A stretch of DNA of 64,000 bases, from contig JAJPKM010000025.1 of NCBI GenBank assembly GCA_021323735.1, positions 1 through 64,000 on the forward strand, given 5' to 3'. The notes under the pieces are model-generated. The model searched no databases. It saw nothing but the letters and a program-made list of their open reading frames with translations, and was not told where the DNA came from. Of the stretch, positions 1 through 8,093 are shown one piece after another (positions within the stretch are counted from its first letter, which is position 1; the number at the start of each line of letters is the position of its first letter). Made by a program: the position numbers and the translations under genes. This DNA is from Gammaproteobacteria bacterium. Its GTDB lineage: Bacteria > Pseudomonadota > Gammaproteobacteria > Steroidobacterales > Steroidobacteraceae.

Positions 1-434
1 ATCCGCCGCGGCATCGCCTTCGCCTGCTTCGGAATCGTAACCGTCAGCACGCCATCCTTACCGGTCGCGTTGACCTTCTCGCTATCCACGGTGTCCGGCA
101 ATACGAATCGTCGATAGAACTGGCCCTGGCTTCGCTCGGTGCGACGATACTGAGGCGCATCCTCGCCATTGGCCGATCCCTTGGCGCTGCGCTCGCCCGA
201 GAGCGTGAGGACTCCATCTTCGAGCGTTAATTCGACGGAGCTTGGATCGACACCAGGCAGGTCTACGTAGAGCTCGAAGCGATCGGTATACTCATTGATA
301 TCGACCGCCGGTACCCAACCTGCAGTTGCCGAACTGCTACTGTCGTTCTGTTGCACGTTGCCGAAGAGTCGATTGATCTCGTCTTGAAGACGCGGCATTA
401 GACTCCACGGGTCCTGTCTCACCATCACGTTCAT
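1..434 (-). CDS. Hsp20-family small heat shock protein (3' end outside window)
   Basis: An ATP-independent holdase chaperone that binds unfolding proteins in the cytoplasm. Translated from the ATG at 432-434, the protein opens MNVMVRQDPW and contains an alpha-crystallin domain from about residue 40 (WVPAVDINEY) through FELYVDLPGV and GVLTLSGERS, ending near GVLTVTIPK, the conserved strand near the end of the domain. Only the last few residues, which usually include an I-x-I/V tail, are missing at the window edge. A clear AGGAG lies just upstream of the ATG. The upstream leader holds a perfect hairpin at 468-490. Family assignment is secure; which Hsp20 paralogue it is cannot be told. Confidence 0.93.
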   Translation of the reverse strand, partial: MNVMVRQDPWSLMPRLQDEINRLFGNVQQNDSSSSATAGWVPAVDINEYTDRFELYVDLPGVDPSSVELTLEDGVLTLSGERSAKGSANGEDAPQYRRTERSQGQFYRRFVLPDTVDSEKVNATGKDGVLTVTIPKQAKAMPRR

Positions 435-921
435 GGCTGATTCTCCTTGGTTGTCTGGTCAATCTTTCACGCCGGCTCCCCGCCGGCGTGTCCGAAAAGC
501 AAAGTACGGTCAGCCGGATCAATTTCAAGGCATCCACTTTATGGGTACGCTGTCCGCACAGCTACGGCCCGAACTTCGGGAGAAAAAGTTAGCGCTAGAG
601 TTGATTTTTCAAGGGGTATCGGGGGGTCCAGGGTGTGTTGCCGGTTTTCCCGTTTCGCGGCGCAGCACCTTGAAAAGACGGGATGCTCCCGCCTTTGTAC
701 TGTTGGGGAAGGCCCTCCAGTACCGCCCGCAGACAGGGACGACTATGGCCCCCTGATGCAGTTATGCCGCGCCTTTTGATTACGCGCGTGATGTCACCAG
801 CTCGTCGATCAGACTCGCGATGATTTTTTCGTAATTTCGAACCCTCGGCCGCTCCGGCATCAGCGCCGGTTGATCACACGCAGCGATGCGCGCATACATG
901 AAGACGTCGACAACGAGAGTT
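435..921. other. Gene-poor stretch between Hsp20 and the L,D-transpeptidase
   Basis: No convincing gene is visible. The left part should hold the Hsp20 promoter and leader. CTTGAAA-like strings occur on the minus strand near 525-535 and 608-616, but neither is followed by a clear heat-shock-type -10 element. A 39-codon minus-strand frame at 780-899 has no recognisable motif, and I do not call it. Confidence 0.4.
468..490 (-). promoter_or_regulatory. Perfect hairpin in the leader of the Hsp20 gene
   Basis: The arms CACGCCGGC (468-476) and GCCGGCGTG (482-490) pair perfectly over 9 bases with a 5-base loop. The hairpin lies about 34 bases upstream of the Hsp20 start codon and therefore probably in its 5' untranslated region. 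It does not cover the Shine-Dalgarno sequence, so it is not an obvious ROSE-type thermometer. A role in message stability or as a protein-binding site is inference. Confidence 0.4.
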
Positions 922-1917
922 TCACTTGCTATCGGCTTCGAGCCCGACCGTGGCGATGACGCCGTCCGACTTCTTCAGCACTTCGCGTGCGTAGTCCCAG
1001 TGAATGGCGGTCGTGGCGTCGCCCACCGCAGCGCGCAACAGGTCGGAGAACTGATCGATGTTGGGCTCGAAACTTTGCCCTTGCGCATCTACCGGTGGAT
1101 GGGCTTCAAGCAGCAACTCTCCATCGATCCAGGCTACCTTCACCGGCACGTTGATGAGGCGTACCGGTGTGCCGACAGGAAGCAGCGGAAACAGCGCCGC
1201 CACATCCTCCGGGTACATACGAATGCAGCCATGCGTGATCGCCAAGCCGACCGCTGTGGGGTTGTTGGTTCCGTGGATCTCGTACGTACCGTCGCCGAAG
1301 CCGAGCCGTATTTTGTAGTCGCCGAGCGGATTGTCGGGTCCCGGCCCCACGACTGCTGGTAGCGGATCGCCGGTTTCGGCGTGTTCCTTGCGGATCGACG
1401 CTGACGGATACCAGGAAGGATGTTCGACTTTAGCAATGACGCGGGTTTGCCCCAGCGGTGTGCTGCGACCCAACTTGCCGATGCTCACTGGGTAGGTGAT
1501 AACCACCCGCTTTTCGTTGCTTTTGGTCCTCGGAAAATAATACAGCCGGTGCTCGGGCAGACTCACGACCACGCCTTCATGTGGCCCGGGTGGCAAGATG
1601 CGCCGACCCGGCAACAAAATCTGCGTTCCCTCACCGGGTAACCACATATCGACGCCGGGATTGGCACGGATGATTTCGTCGTATCCCAGGCTGTATTTCC
1701 GGGCAATGTCCAGAAGCGTGTCTTGGTAGCGGGTCGTAATGATGGTGTCAGCACCAATCACGGCCGAGCCATCGGGGGGCAATTCAAACACGGTGGCGCC
1801 GCTCGGTACGACCCACAGCCCGAGGCTCAGACCCAATACTGTCCGGACGACGAAACTACATCCGCGACCAAGTGTTAGATCTCGGCCTACGAAGTCCGCT
1901 TGCCGCATATCGTTCAT
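922..1917 (-). CDS. L,D-transpeptidase (YkuD domain) with LysM
   Basis: A 331-residue exported enzyme of the ErfK/YbiS/YcfS/YnhG type, which forms 3-3 peptidoglycan cross-links or attaches Braun-type lipoprotein. It has a hydrophobic N-terminal segment (about 21-42) acting as signal or anchor, a LysM-like peptidoglycan-binding domain (about 56-105), and a YkuD catalytic domain (about 113-260). The YkuD signature is present as HGTN (215-218) and HGCIRM, with catalytic Cys231 and His229. About 70 residues follow the catalytic domain, as in the E. coli paralogues. The start is the first ATG (1915-1917). It is divergent from the hydrolase gene at 2043 across 125 bases. Which of the two wall reactions it performs cannot be read from sequence. 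Confidence 0.93.
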   Translation of the reverse strand: MNDMRQADFVGRDLTLGRGCSFVVRTVLGLSLGLWVVPSGATVFELPPDGSAVIGADTIITTRYQDTLLDIARKYSLGYDEIIRANPGVDMWLPGEGTQILLPGRRILPPGPHEGVVVSLPEHRLYYFPRTKSNEKRVVITYPVSIGKLGRSTPLGQTRVIAKVEHPSWYPSASIRKEHAETGDPLPAVVGPGPDNPLGDYKIRLGFGDGTYEIHGTNNPTAVGLAITHGCIRMYPEDVAALFPLLPVGTPVRLINVPVKVAWIDGELLLEAHPPVDAQGQSFEPNIDQFSDLLRAAVGDATTAIHWDYAREVLKKSDGVIATVGLEADSK

Positions 1918-2042
1918 TCCATGATTGTTTTCGGATTCGAGTCTACGAGTCGATGGTAGCGTTGGCTGTCCCTCGATTAGTTTGCCCAGGCGTTCAGAGT
2001 ATTATACCAAGTTGGGGTGCGTCGCCATGAAGGGAGGAGTTT

Positions 2043-3404
2043 GTGTTGAGCGCTTCGAGTGTTTCGAGCTCATTGTTCCGCGGGTTACGGCCACTAAAAA
2101 TCGCTACCCTGTGTGCCGTTCTTGGCGCGGCGTTCAATGCGACGGCGCAAGAGCTACCCCGACGGGCCGTGCTTGGGTTCGAATGGAGTCAAGAGGAAAG
2201 GACTGGTGATGAAAACTCACCTCGCCTGATCGTCAAGACAGTTTCAGCGGATGCTTACCGCCGGCACGGTGGAGTCATAGTCGGCGACCTGTTGACCAGC
2301 ATCGCTGGCCGCCCGGTTGCAAATGCGGAAGATGTTGGAGTGGCGTTGCGCGACCATCACAGCGGAGAGACTCTCGAACTCGGCGTGAACCGCGCCGGGC
2401 ACGCCATGGTGGTTCGCGAGCGGCTCCGTGCTCCTCCTGAAGAGCATGCCGACGGTGTCGAGGTGCTCTACCGTGCGGTACTGGTCGAAGGCGCGCAGCG
2501 TAGGGTCATTGTGACGCGTCCACGATCGGCTGGGACGCACCCTGCTATTTTGCTCGTGGGTGGCTTGGGCTGTTACTCACTGGATGGTATTTCGCCCGAC
2601 GAAGCCCCTTATGGCCGTTTGCTTTACGAACTCACCCGCGACGGCTATGTCACGATGCGAGTCGAGAAAACCGGCGAGGGAGACAGCCGCGGTCCGCCCT
2701 GTACGGCGCCTGAAGCGGATTTCAAGCTGGAAGTAGCCGGCTATGTCGCGGGTCTCAAGGCCCTTGGCGCCTATGCCTTCGTTGATCCGACTCGGGTGTT
2801 CATCTTCGCTCACAGTATCGGTCCCCTGGACGCCGCGCTCGTCGCACAGCAGGCGCCTGTGCGCGGAATCATTGCGGCCGAGACTATTGGGCGCGGGTGG
2901 TTCGACTACGAACTTGAGATCGTGCGTCAACAGCCCTTGGAGCTCGGAAGTCCCTATGACGAAGTTGAGCGGTCAACGCGCCGACTCGAACGGTGTCTAC
3001 ATCAATTCTATGTGGAGAAGGTCTCGGCTAAAGAGCTTATGAACGCCGATCGTGAGTGTCGGGATATTTTGGTGCCGGGGATTCCGGACGCATATCTGCA
3101 CCAAGTGGGCGATCTTGACCTCGCGGCAGAATGGAAGAGGCTTGATGTACCTGTGCTGGTCATCTATGGTACATCAGACCCCGCGACCAGCCCGGATGAG
3201 GGCCGTTATCTCGTCAACATGATCAACAGCTTCCATCCGGGGCGCGCAACTTATGTCGAGATCTCAGGGATGGCGCATGTGCTAAATCCCTCAGCCTCCA
3301 AAGGAGACTTCCTTCGTGATCATGGTGGGCCGCATCCGCAATTGCATCCATCGGTATTGCCAACGGTCCGCGACTGGTTACACGCGCATGGATCGGGAAT
3401 CTAG
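2043..3404 (+). CDS. Exported PDZ-alpha/beta-hydrolase fusion
   Basis: The protein of about 453 residues has a signal-peptide-like N terminus (to about residue 36), a PDZ-like domain (about 45-130, with VGDLLTSIAG in the usual carboxylate-loop region), and then an alpha/beta-hydrolase domain (about 140-453). The nucleophile elbow is FAHSIG with Ser258. Candidate acid and base lie in the TSDPATSPDEG and SGMAHVLNPS segments. A GGGAGGAG ribosome site (2032-2039) lies 3 bases before GTG 2043 and 6 before TTG 2046, so TTG 2046 may be the true start. One base separates its stop from the S41-like gene, implying one transcript. A periplasmic esterase or peptidase steered by a PDZ domain is inferred; the substrate is unknown. 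Confidence 0.75.
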   Translation: MLSASSVSSSLFRGLRPLKIATLCAVLGAAFNATAQELPRRAVLGFEWSQEERTGDENSPRLIVKTVSADAYRRHGGVIVGDLLTSIAGRPVANAEDVGVALRDHHSGETLELGVNRAGHAMVVRERLRAPPEEHADGVEVLYRAVLVEGAQRRVIVTRPRSAGTHPAILLVGGLGCYSLDGISPDEAPYGRLLYELTRDGYVTMRVEKTGEGDSRGPPCTAPEADFKLEVAGYVAGLKALGAYAFVDPTRVFIFAHSIGPLDAALVAQQAPVRGIIAAETIGRGWFDYELEIVRQQPLELGSPYDEVERSTRRLERCLHQFYVEKVSAKELMNADRECRDILVPGIPDAYLHQVGDLDLAAEWKRLDVPVLVIYGTSDPATSPDEGRYLVNMINSFHPGRATYVEISGMAHVLNPSASKGDFLRDHGGPHPQLHPSVLPTVRDWLHAHGSGI

Positions 3405-3405
3405 G

Positions 3406-4638
3406 ATGGCACGGTTGCAAGGCTGTCGTGCAGGGCAGAGTTCCACGCGCAGGGTTTTGCTGCATTGCTCGAGAGCTGCGGCCATCTCGATGGCATTGTT
3501 CACGGCGACCCACGGGCTGGCAGCTGGCCCTGGGGTTGATGTGGTGCGCACCGCCATGGCAGAGGTCGACGCGCATTATCTTTACGCCGACTCGCCCGGA
3601 TGGGCACGCGGCCGCAAAGCGTTGCTGGCTGCACCGCCCGATGACGACGACCGACAGCATGCTCTTCTGCGATCCGTGTTCGCAGAACTTGGCGATCCTG
3701 ACCTGCACCTCCTCTCGGGCGAAGAGTTTGCCGCTCTGCAAGCCGAGACCGCCGGTAAGCAACTGGGAACAGGATTGATTGACTTCAGCATCGATCGCGC
3801 CCCAACCGGAGAGGCCAGGGTCGTCACCACACTTGACGATTCGCCGGCGCGGCGCGCTGGAGTTCGCCCTGGTGATGTTCTCATGTCCATCGACGACGTC
3901 CCGACCCGTGGCGTCGATCACGAAACGATCGTTGATCGGTTGCGCGTAAGCAAGGCGGTGACCCTGTCCTTGCGGCGCGGCGGGCGAACGCTGAAACTCA
4001 CGATCGTGCCCTCCCAGGAGCCATTGCGAGCGGTGACCTACGAGGTTCGCGGTGCCCCAGGGGCGACTGTCGGATACATTCGAGTGGCGCAGTTCACGCC
4101 GGACGCTGCTGCGCAGGTTCGCGAAGCGCTGGCAGCGCTTCACGATCGGGAGGCCGGGGGCTACATTCTCGATCTTCGCGATAATCCAGGTGGCCTGCTA
4201 AATGTAGCCGTTGAAATCGCCGGTCTATTCCGCGAGGGCAGCCTTGGCGCCATGGTCAGGCGCGATGGCACTATCCAGATCGTCCACGCCAATGCGCCTC
4301 CGATCATCGATGCGCCGCTTGTTGTGCTCATCAACGAGGCCGCGGCGAGTGCGGCAGAATTTGTGGCCGGAGAGTTGCAAGGGTTGCCCGAAGTGCGGCT
4401 CGTCGGTCGTCCTACTCGCGGTCGTGGGCAAGCGCAGACATATGTCGCGCTGGATCACGGGTGGGGAATCGTCATTCCGACCGCCCGTCTGCGCAGCCGC
4501 CAAGGTACGGACTTGAAGGATCATCCGCTGCGGCCAGACATACTCGTGCCCGACGCGCCGTCCGGCGATGCGGTTTACGACCGAGGGCTGAGCGTTCTGC
4601 TTGGGCTATCCAAGCCTCCCGCGCGCCTAGAAAATTGA
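3406..4638 (+). CDS. S41-family (tail-specific protease-like) protein lacking the catalytic lysine
   Basis: Related to C-terminal processing peptidases (Prc/CtpA). From ATG 3406 it is 410 residues: a signal peptide to about residue 40, a helical cap, a PDZ domain (about 115-205), and the S41 core (about 215-400) with LDLRDNPGG (256-263) and INEAAASAAEF with candidate nucleophile Ser315. Where the family has the general-base lysine in T-x-G-K-G, this protein reads TRGRG: Arg340 (codon 4423-4425) lies exactly 25 residues after Ser315, the same spacing as Ser430/Lys455 in E. coli Prc. It may be inactive or use another base. An in-frame ATG at 3388 overlaps the previous gene; 3406 gives the better signal peptide. 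Confidence 0.8.
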   Translation: MARLQGCRAGQSSTRRVLLHCSRAAAISMALFTATHGLAAGPGVDVVRTAMAEVDAHYLYADSPGWARGRKALLAAPPDDDDRQHALLRSVFAELGDPDLHLLSGEEFAALQAETAGKQLGTGLIDFSIDRAPTGEARVVTTLDDSPARRAGVRPGDVLMSIDDVPTRGVDHETIVDRLRVSKAVTLSLRRGGRTLKLTIVPSQEPLRAVTYEVRGAPGATVGYIRVAQFTPDAAAQVREALAALHDREAGGYILDLRDNPGGLLNVAVEIAGLFREGSLGAMVRRDGTIQIVHANAPPIIDAPLVVLINEAAASAAEFVAGELQGLPEVRLVGRPTRGRGQAQTYVALDHGWGIVIPTARLRSRQGTDLKDHPLRPDILVPDAPSGDAVYDRGLSVLLGLSKPPARLEN

Positions 4639-4705
4639 ATGCCGGACTTGAGGAAATGCCTTTGGAGGAACTCCATTGGCGTTCTTTCCGTCGGGGTCGC
4701 AGCTA

Positions 4706-5017
4706 TCACTCCGCCTGACGCAATGGCTTGACGTTCGGCGGCGCCTTCTGGCTCGCCACCCACAGGTCGCGTTGTGCCTGCAGGTTGACCCAGGTCTGCG
4801 CATCGGTCCCAAGTGCGGCAGCGAGCCTGATGGCCATGTCGGCCGTGATGCGAACGTGTCCGTTCACGATCCCCGATACGTGCTTACTTGTGACACCGAG
4901 TGCCTTGGCGGCCTGGACAATCGTGACGCGCATCGGTGCGAGATACAGATCGCGCAGGATCTCTCCTGGGTGCGGCGGGCTGTGCATCATCGGCGCCGCC
5001 TTAATGGTAGTCGTCAT
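4706..5017 (-). CDS. higA: HigA-type antitoxin (HTH)
   Basis: The antitoxin of a type II HigBA module; it binds the toxin and autoregulates the operon through a Cro/C1-type helix-turn-helix. From ATG 5015-5017 it has 103 residues with the family signature HPGEILRDLYLAPM (about 14-27) and the HTH segment QAAKALGVTSKHVSGIVNG. Its start overlaps the 3' end of higB by 17 bases, the usual toxin-first order of this family. Longer upstream starts in the same frame would run into higB and are unlikely. Confidence 0.9.
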   Translation of the reverse strand: MTTTIKAAPMMHSPPHPGEILRDLYLAPMRVTIVQAAKALGVTSKHVSGIVNGHVRITADMAIRLAAALGTDAQTWVNLQAQRDLWVASQKAPPNVKPLRQAE

Positions 5018-5294
5018 AGTCAACCTCCAGCGCGTGCCCGTCCTCGAAGCGAAAGACCACGCGAAAATTTTCATCAACGCTGACCGCCCAGCGTTTCGGC
5101 TTGCCCTTGAGCGGGTGGGATCCCAGTCCGGGTGCATTCATCACACCGGCATGCGTGGCGGCGTGCAGCAAACCCAAGATCAGCTTCAGGCGTGGGGCGT
5201 GCTTGGCCTGAACCTTGCGGTGACTTCCAGTATTGAAGTATTCCGCCAAGCCTTTGTGCTTGAAGCTCTTGATCACAGCGACAGATATAACCAT
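5001..5294 (-). CDS. higB: HigB-type mRNA interferase toxin (RelE superfamily)
   Basis: A ribosome-dependent RNase toxin of the RelE/HigB fold. The conserved body begins IKSFKHKGLAEYF and includes HPLKGKPKRWAVSV and FRVVFRFEDGHALEVDYDDYH at the C terminus, all typical of a family of about 92 residues. Two starts are possible: ATG 5294 (97 residues) or GTG 5276 (91 residues, matching family length). A 17-base palindrome (5287-5303) covers the ATG, which argues that either the operator overlaps the start or the GTG is used. Upstream on the minus strand, TTGCGT and TTATAT spaced 17 bases form a weak promoter candidate. Confidence 0.9.
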   Translation of the reverse strand: MVISVAVIKSFKHKGLAEYFNTGSHRKVQAKHAPRLKLILGLLHAATHAGVMNAPGLGSHPLKGKPKRWAVSVDENFRVVFRFEDGHALEVDYDDYH

Positions 5295-5303
5295 ACTGGT
5301 TAT
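5287..5303 (-). promoter_or_regulatory. Palindromic operator candidate of higBA
   Basis: Perfect inverted repeat ATAACCA-TAC-TGGTTAT (7-base arms, 3-base centre) at the 5' end of higB. HigA-type antitoxins bind palindromes at their own promoters, so this is the obvious autoregulatory site. Binding itself is inferred. Confidence 0.6.
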
Positions 5304-5353
5304 GAAGACGCAACCTACATGGTAATGACTTGGCTGCACGTGCCGTGGCCGCG

Positions 5354-5399
5354 TTTGTGCCTGCACAAGCAGATTTTCCCCGCTTTTCTATGTCATGTA
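5354..5399 (+). repeat. Degenerate dispersed repeat, copy A
   Basis: This 46-base stretch matches 8907-8952 at roughly two thirds of positions without gaps, with shared blocks GCACAA and AGATTTTC. Read in the same frame, both copies encode near-identical short peptides (VAAFVPAQADF here, VASFVPAQRDF there), with several differences in third codon positions. Copy A lies upstream of higB. Neither copy is part of a recognisable gene, so both may be remains of one duplicated coding sequence. Confidence 0.4.
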
Positions 5400-5550
5400 C
5401 CGCGCTGTGCTGTGACGCATTGCCGACGGGGATTGGGCCGCAAGAACGTGATCCATCACGATTCCACGCATCCTTCGGCGGTGGTCGTACCCCTTGGGGC
5501 GTTACGGTCATCCTGCCGGGTCGCCGCCGACAGACTCCGCGGCCGATGCG

Positions 5551-6507
5551 TTAGGCGCTGTTCAATGATGGGTTGAGCACCCAATTCTCCCAGGCAGAAT
5601 CGATTGCGCCGCCGAATCTCTCGTAGAATCGCTTGGCTGCATCGTTTCCGGGCAGAACGAGCCACCGTAATCGGCCGCATCCGCGCTGTCGTGCGTACAC
5701 GATCACCGCCTCCATGAGAGCGGTCCCGACGCCTCCGCCTCGATCGGTCGCGGCAACGAATAACTCCTTCAACACCAAAGTCGGTCGTAGGTCAAAGGTG
5801 AACGGGATTTCCTGCACAACCGCATATCCTGACAGTCCGCCCGCCGCGCAATCTGCGACAAAGGCCCTAAACTCCTGACCTTGGCTCGCCGCGAGCCCAC
5901 GCACGAGCAGCTCCTTTGTGGTGACGCGAAAGTCTGCTTTGTACCCCTCGAATTCAGCCAGTCGTTCCATCGATTGCAACAAAGCCTCCGCATCCGCAGC
6001 GTTTGCCAGGCGTACCGTTACCGGGGCGCGCGAAGAATGGGCCGGTGCAGGGGTCGTCAAATGCCGCAGCGCGGGCACGGTGGGATGCTGCCGAACCTTC
6101 CTATAGGCATCTTTGCTCTCGAGCAGTCCGTCCCGAAACTGAATCCAATCGCACCCGGCTTCATCGGCGACCATGTCGGTCGATGGCCATCGATAGATCC
6201 AGCGATAGTAGCCACGGTTTCCATGGATGTGCTGATCCGTGACCACCGCTATCCGGCCGGCGTCGATCGCGCGCATGTCGGCAATGCCGGCGCGAACGCC
6301 TTCGGCACCCGAGTAGGTCATGCCGGGCTCGGGTCCGATCGAGGCCCGATAAATGAAGGTCTCCGTGACGCACGCCATCACGCCCTCGACATCTCCCGCC
6401 GCCCACGACTCGATGAATCTGGCCAAGACAGCCCGATTCGTCTCTTCGATCGACCCCGGCGCAGAAAAACTACCGGGGTCCGTCGGTCGAAAAGCCTTGG
6501 ATTTCAA
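5551..6507 (-). CDS. SnoaL-like/GNAT acetyltransferase fusion
   Basis: A two-domain protein of 318 residues. The N-terminal part (about 20-130) has the NTF2/SnoaL-like pattern (RAVLARFIESWAAGDVEGVM, then DQHIHGNRGYYRWIYRW). The C-terminal part (about 155-310) is a GNAT N-acetyltransferase with the acetyl-CoA loop DRGGGVGTALMEAVI and FYERFGG. The substrate is unknown. The only start compatible with full length is TTG 6505-6507, which overlaps the TGA of the rhodanese gene, so translation is probably coupled to that gene. Together they form a two-gene operon divergent from the FtrA-like regulator. Confidence 0.8.
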   Translation of the reverse strand: MKSKAFRPTDPGSFSAPGSIEETNRAVLARFIESWAAGDVEGVMACVTETFIYRASIGPEPGMTYSGAEGVRAGIADMRAIDAGRIAVVTDQHIHGNRGYYRWIYRWPSTDMVADEAGCDWIQFRDGLLESKDAYRKVRQHPTVPALRHLTTPAPAHSSRAPVTVRLANAADAEALLQSMERLAEFEGYKADFRVTTKELLVRGLAASQGQEFRAFVADCAAGGLSGYAVVQEIPFTFDLRPTLVLKELFVAATDRGGGVGTALMEAVIVYARQRGCGRLRWLVLPGNDAAKRFYERFGGAIDSAWENWVLNPSLNSA

Positions 6508-6905
6508 CCGGCACCCGGTTCGAGACTGTAGCCTTCATCGACCCAGCCCCAGGCTCCGCCTATCATGACTTTGACCGGGCGGCCGAGTTTTGCCAGTCGA
6601 ATGGCGCCACGAAAAGCGCCATTGCAATGCGGGCCGGAGCAGTAGGTGACGAACAAGGTATCGGGGCCAAACTGCGACAGTTTCGACGCGATGATCTTCC
6701 CATGCGGGAGATTGATGGCTCCCCGTACATGCCCTTTTTCGTAGGCCGCGGGGCTTCGTACATCCAACAGTACAAAATCCGCCTTCCCCGAGCTCATCGC
6801 ATCGTGGACGTCATAGCAGTCGGTCTCGAATTCAAACAGCGACTCGAAGTGCGCGAGGGCCTTCGGGCTGGCTGCCGCGGGGACAGCCGATACGGTCGAT
6901 GACAT
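6504..6905 (-). CDS. Single-domain rhodanese-like sulfurtransferase
   Basis: 133 residues with one rhodanese domain (about 25-130): VLLDVRSPAAYEKGHVRGAINLP and the active-site loop VTYCSGPHCNGA, whose first Cys is the persulfide carrier. Such proteins move sulfane sulfur from thiosulfate or a persulfide to a thiol acceptor. The ATG at 6903-6905 follows an AGGAGAAG ribosome site. Its stop codon overlaps the TTG start of the SnoaL-GNAT gene. The pairing of a rhodanese with a divergent FtrA/GlxA-type regulator is seen in other proteobacteria and suggests common control. Confidence 0.9.
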   Translation of the reverse strand: MSSTVSAVPAAASPKALAHFESLFEFETDCYDVHDAMSSGKADFVLLDVRSPAAYEKGHVRGAINLPHGKIIASKLSQFGPDTLFVTYCSGPHCNGAFRGAIRLAKLGRPVKVMIGGAWGWVDEGYSLEPGAG

Positions 6906-7005
6906 GGTGTACTTCTCCTGTCAGATGTTGACTGAGGCGTGAGTCTAGCCTTCGGCGGTCCGGCCACTCAGTGGCAGAAAAGACATTCTGCGATATCATC
7001 ACGCC

Positions 7006-7956
7006 ATGAAGAACCATCTCGTGGCGGCGGTCGCCTACAACCGACTGTGCACCTTCGAATTCGGTTGTGTCGTCGAAGTGTTCGCATTGCCACGACCCGA
7101 GCTCGCAGTTGACTGGTATGGGTTCGGCGTATGCGCGGCCGACCGCGGACCAATCCGTGCGGCGGGCGGCATCACCGTGTCGGTGCCTCGCGGGCTCTCC
7201 CTGCTGGATACGGCGGATACCATCATTATCCCCGGTTGGCGTGACCCTGACGAACAGCCGTCCGGGGCACTCGTGCGCAAGATTCGCGCTGCCTACGAGC
7301 GAGGCGCACGCCTCGCATCCATTTGTTCGGGCGTTTTTGTGCTGGCCGCCGCGGGCGTCCTTGACGGCAAGACGGCAACCACGCATTGGAGATACGCCGA
7401 CCGGCTCGCCTCGCGTTATCCGGCGATCCGCGTACGGCCGAACGATCTGTACATCGTGCAAGGTCAGGTCATCACCGCGGCTGGATCGGCCGCCGGTCTG
7501 GACATGATGCTCCATATTGTGAAATCCGATCACGGCACCAAGGTGGCTAACATGGTCGCGCGCCGTTTGGTCATTCCCCCGTATCGCCGAGGAGACCAGG
7601 CCCAGTTCGTGATGCGGCCGATCCTGCCGGATGAATCGGGTCGGCTCACATTGCTGATCGACTGGGTTCGGCAGAACCTGAAGCGCCCGCATACACTCAA
7701 GTCTTTGGCGGCACGTGCGACCATGAGCCCCCGCACGCTGCAGCGCCAGTTTACGGGCGCGACCGGCTTCGCTCCCTACGAATGGATTCTTCGTGAGAGA
7801 GTCGCTGTGGCACAGGAAATGCTCGAGTCCCGCAACGCCACGTTGGCTCGCGTGGCGGATCTATGCGGCTTCAGGTCGGAACAGTCAATGCGCAAACACT
7901 TTCGCAGGATCGCCGGCACGAGTCCGGCGGCTTATCGTCAACAGTTTCACGGATAG
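7006..7956 (+). CDS. ftrA: GlxA/FtrA-type AraC-family transcriptional regulator
   Basis: 316 residues with an N-terminal DJ-1/PfpI-like domain (about 5-190, elbow ASICSGVFVLAAAG carrying the cysteine of this fold) and a C-terminal AraC DNA-binding domain with two helix-turn-helices (about 215-315; SLAARATMSPRTLQRQF, then VADLCGFRSEQSMRKHFR). In these regulators the DJ-1 domain is a sensor, not a peptidase. It is divergent from the rhodanese operon with only 100 bases between start codons, making that operon the likely target. The symbol rests on family resemblance and context. Confidence 0.85.
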   Translation: MKNHLVAAVAYNRLCTFEFGCVVEVFALPRPELAVDWYGFGVCAADRGPIRAAGGITVSVPRGLSLLDTADTIIIPGWRDPDEQPSGALVRKIRAAYERGARLASICSGVFVLAAAGVLDGKTATTHWRYADRLASRYPAIRVRPNDLYIVQGQVITAAGSAAGLDMMLHIVKSDHGTKVANMVARRLVIPPYRRGDQAQFVMRPILPDESGRLTLLIDWVRQNLKRPHTLKSLAARATMSPRTLQRQFTGATGFAPYEWILRERVAVAQEMLESRNATLARVADLCGFRSEQSMRKHFRRIAGTSPAAYRQQFHG

Positions 7957-8064
7957 GCATCGTGCGCGGCTGATATGTTTTGTATGGGAAGAGCGCAAAG
8001 ATCGCGGCGCCGGGGCGGGTTTCCTAAGTCATTTGTGGACCTGGAAGGTCAGCAGGTCACTTCC

Positions 8065-8093
8065 TTGAACGAGGGGGGCGTCTGAGTTAATCT
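8065..8093 (+). promoter_or_regulatory. Promoter candidate for a leaderless phd-vapC message
   Basis: TTGAAC (8065-8070) and TAATCT (8088-8093) are separated by 17 bases. A transcript from this promoter would begin at about 8100-8101, on the A of the antitoxin ATG (8101-8103). No Shine-Dalgarno sequence is visible in the bases before that ATG, which agrees with a leaderless transcript. The hexamers are only moderate matches to consensus. Confidence 0.4.

Noticed and set aside
780-899. 39-codon minus-strand reading frame with a hydrophilic product
   Set aside because: No ribosome site and no recognisable motif; too short to support without comparison.
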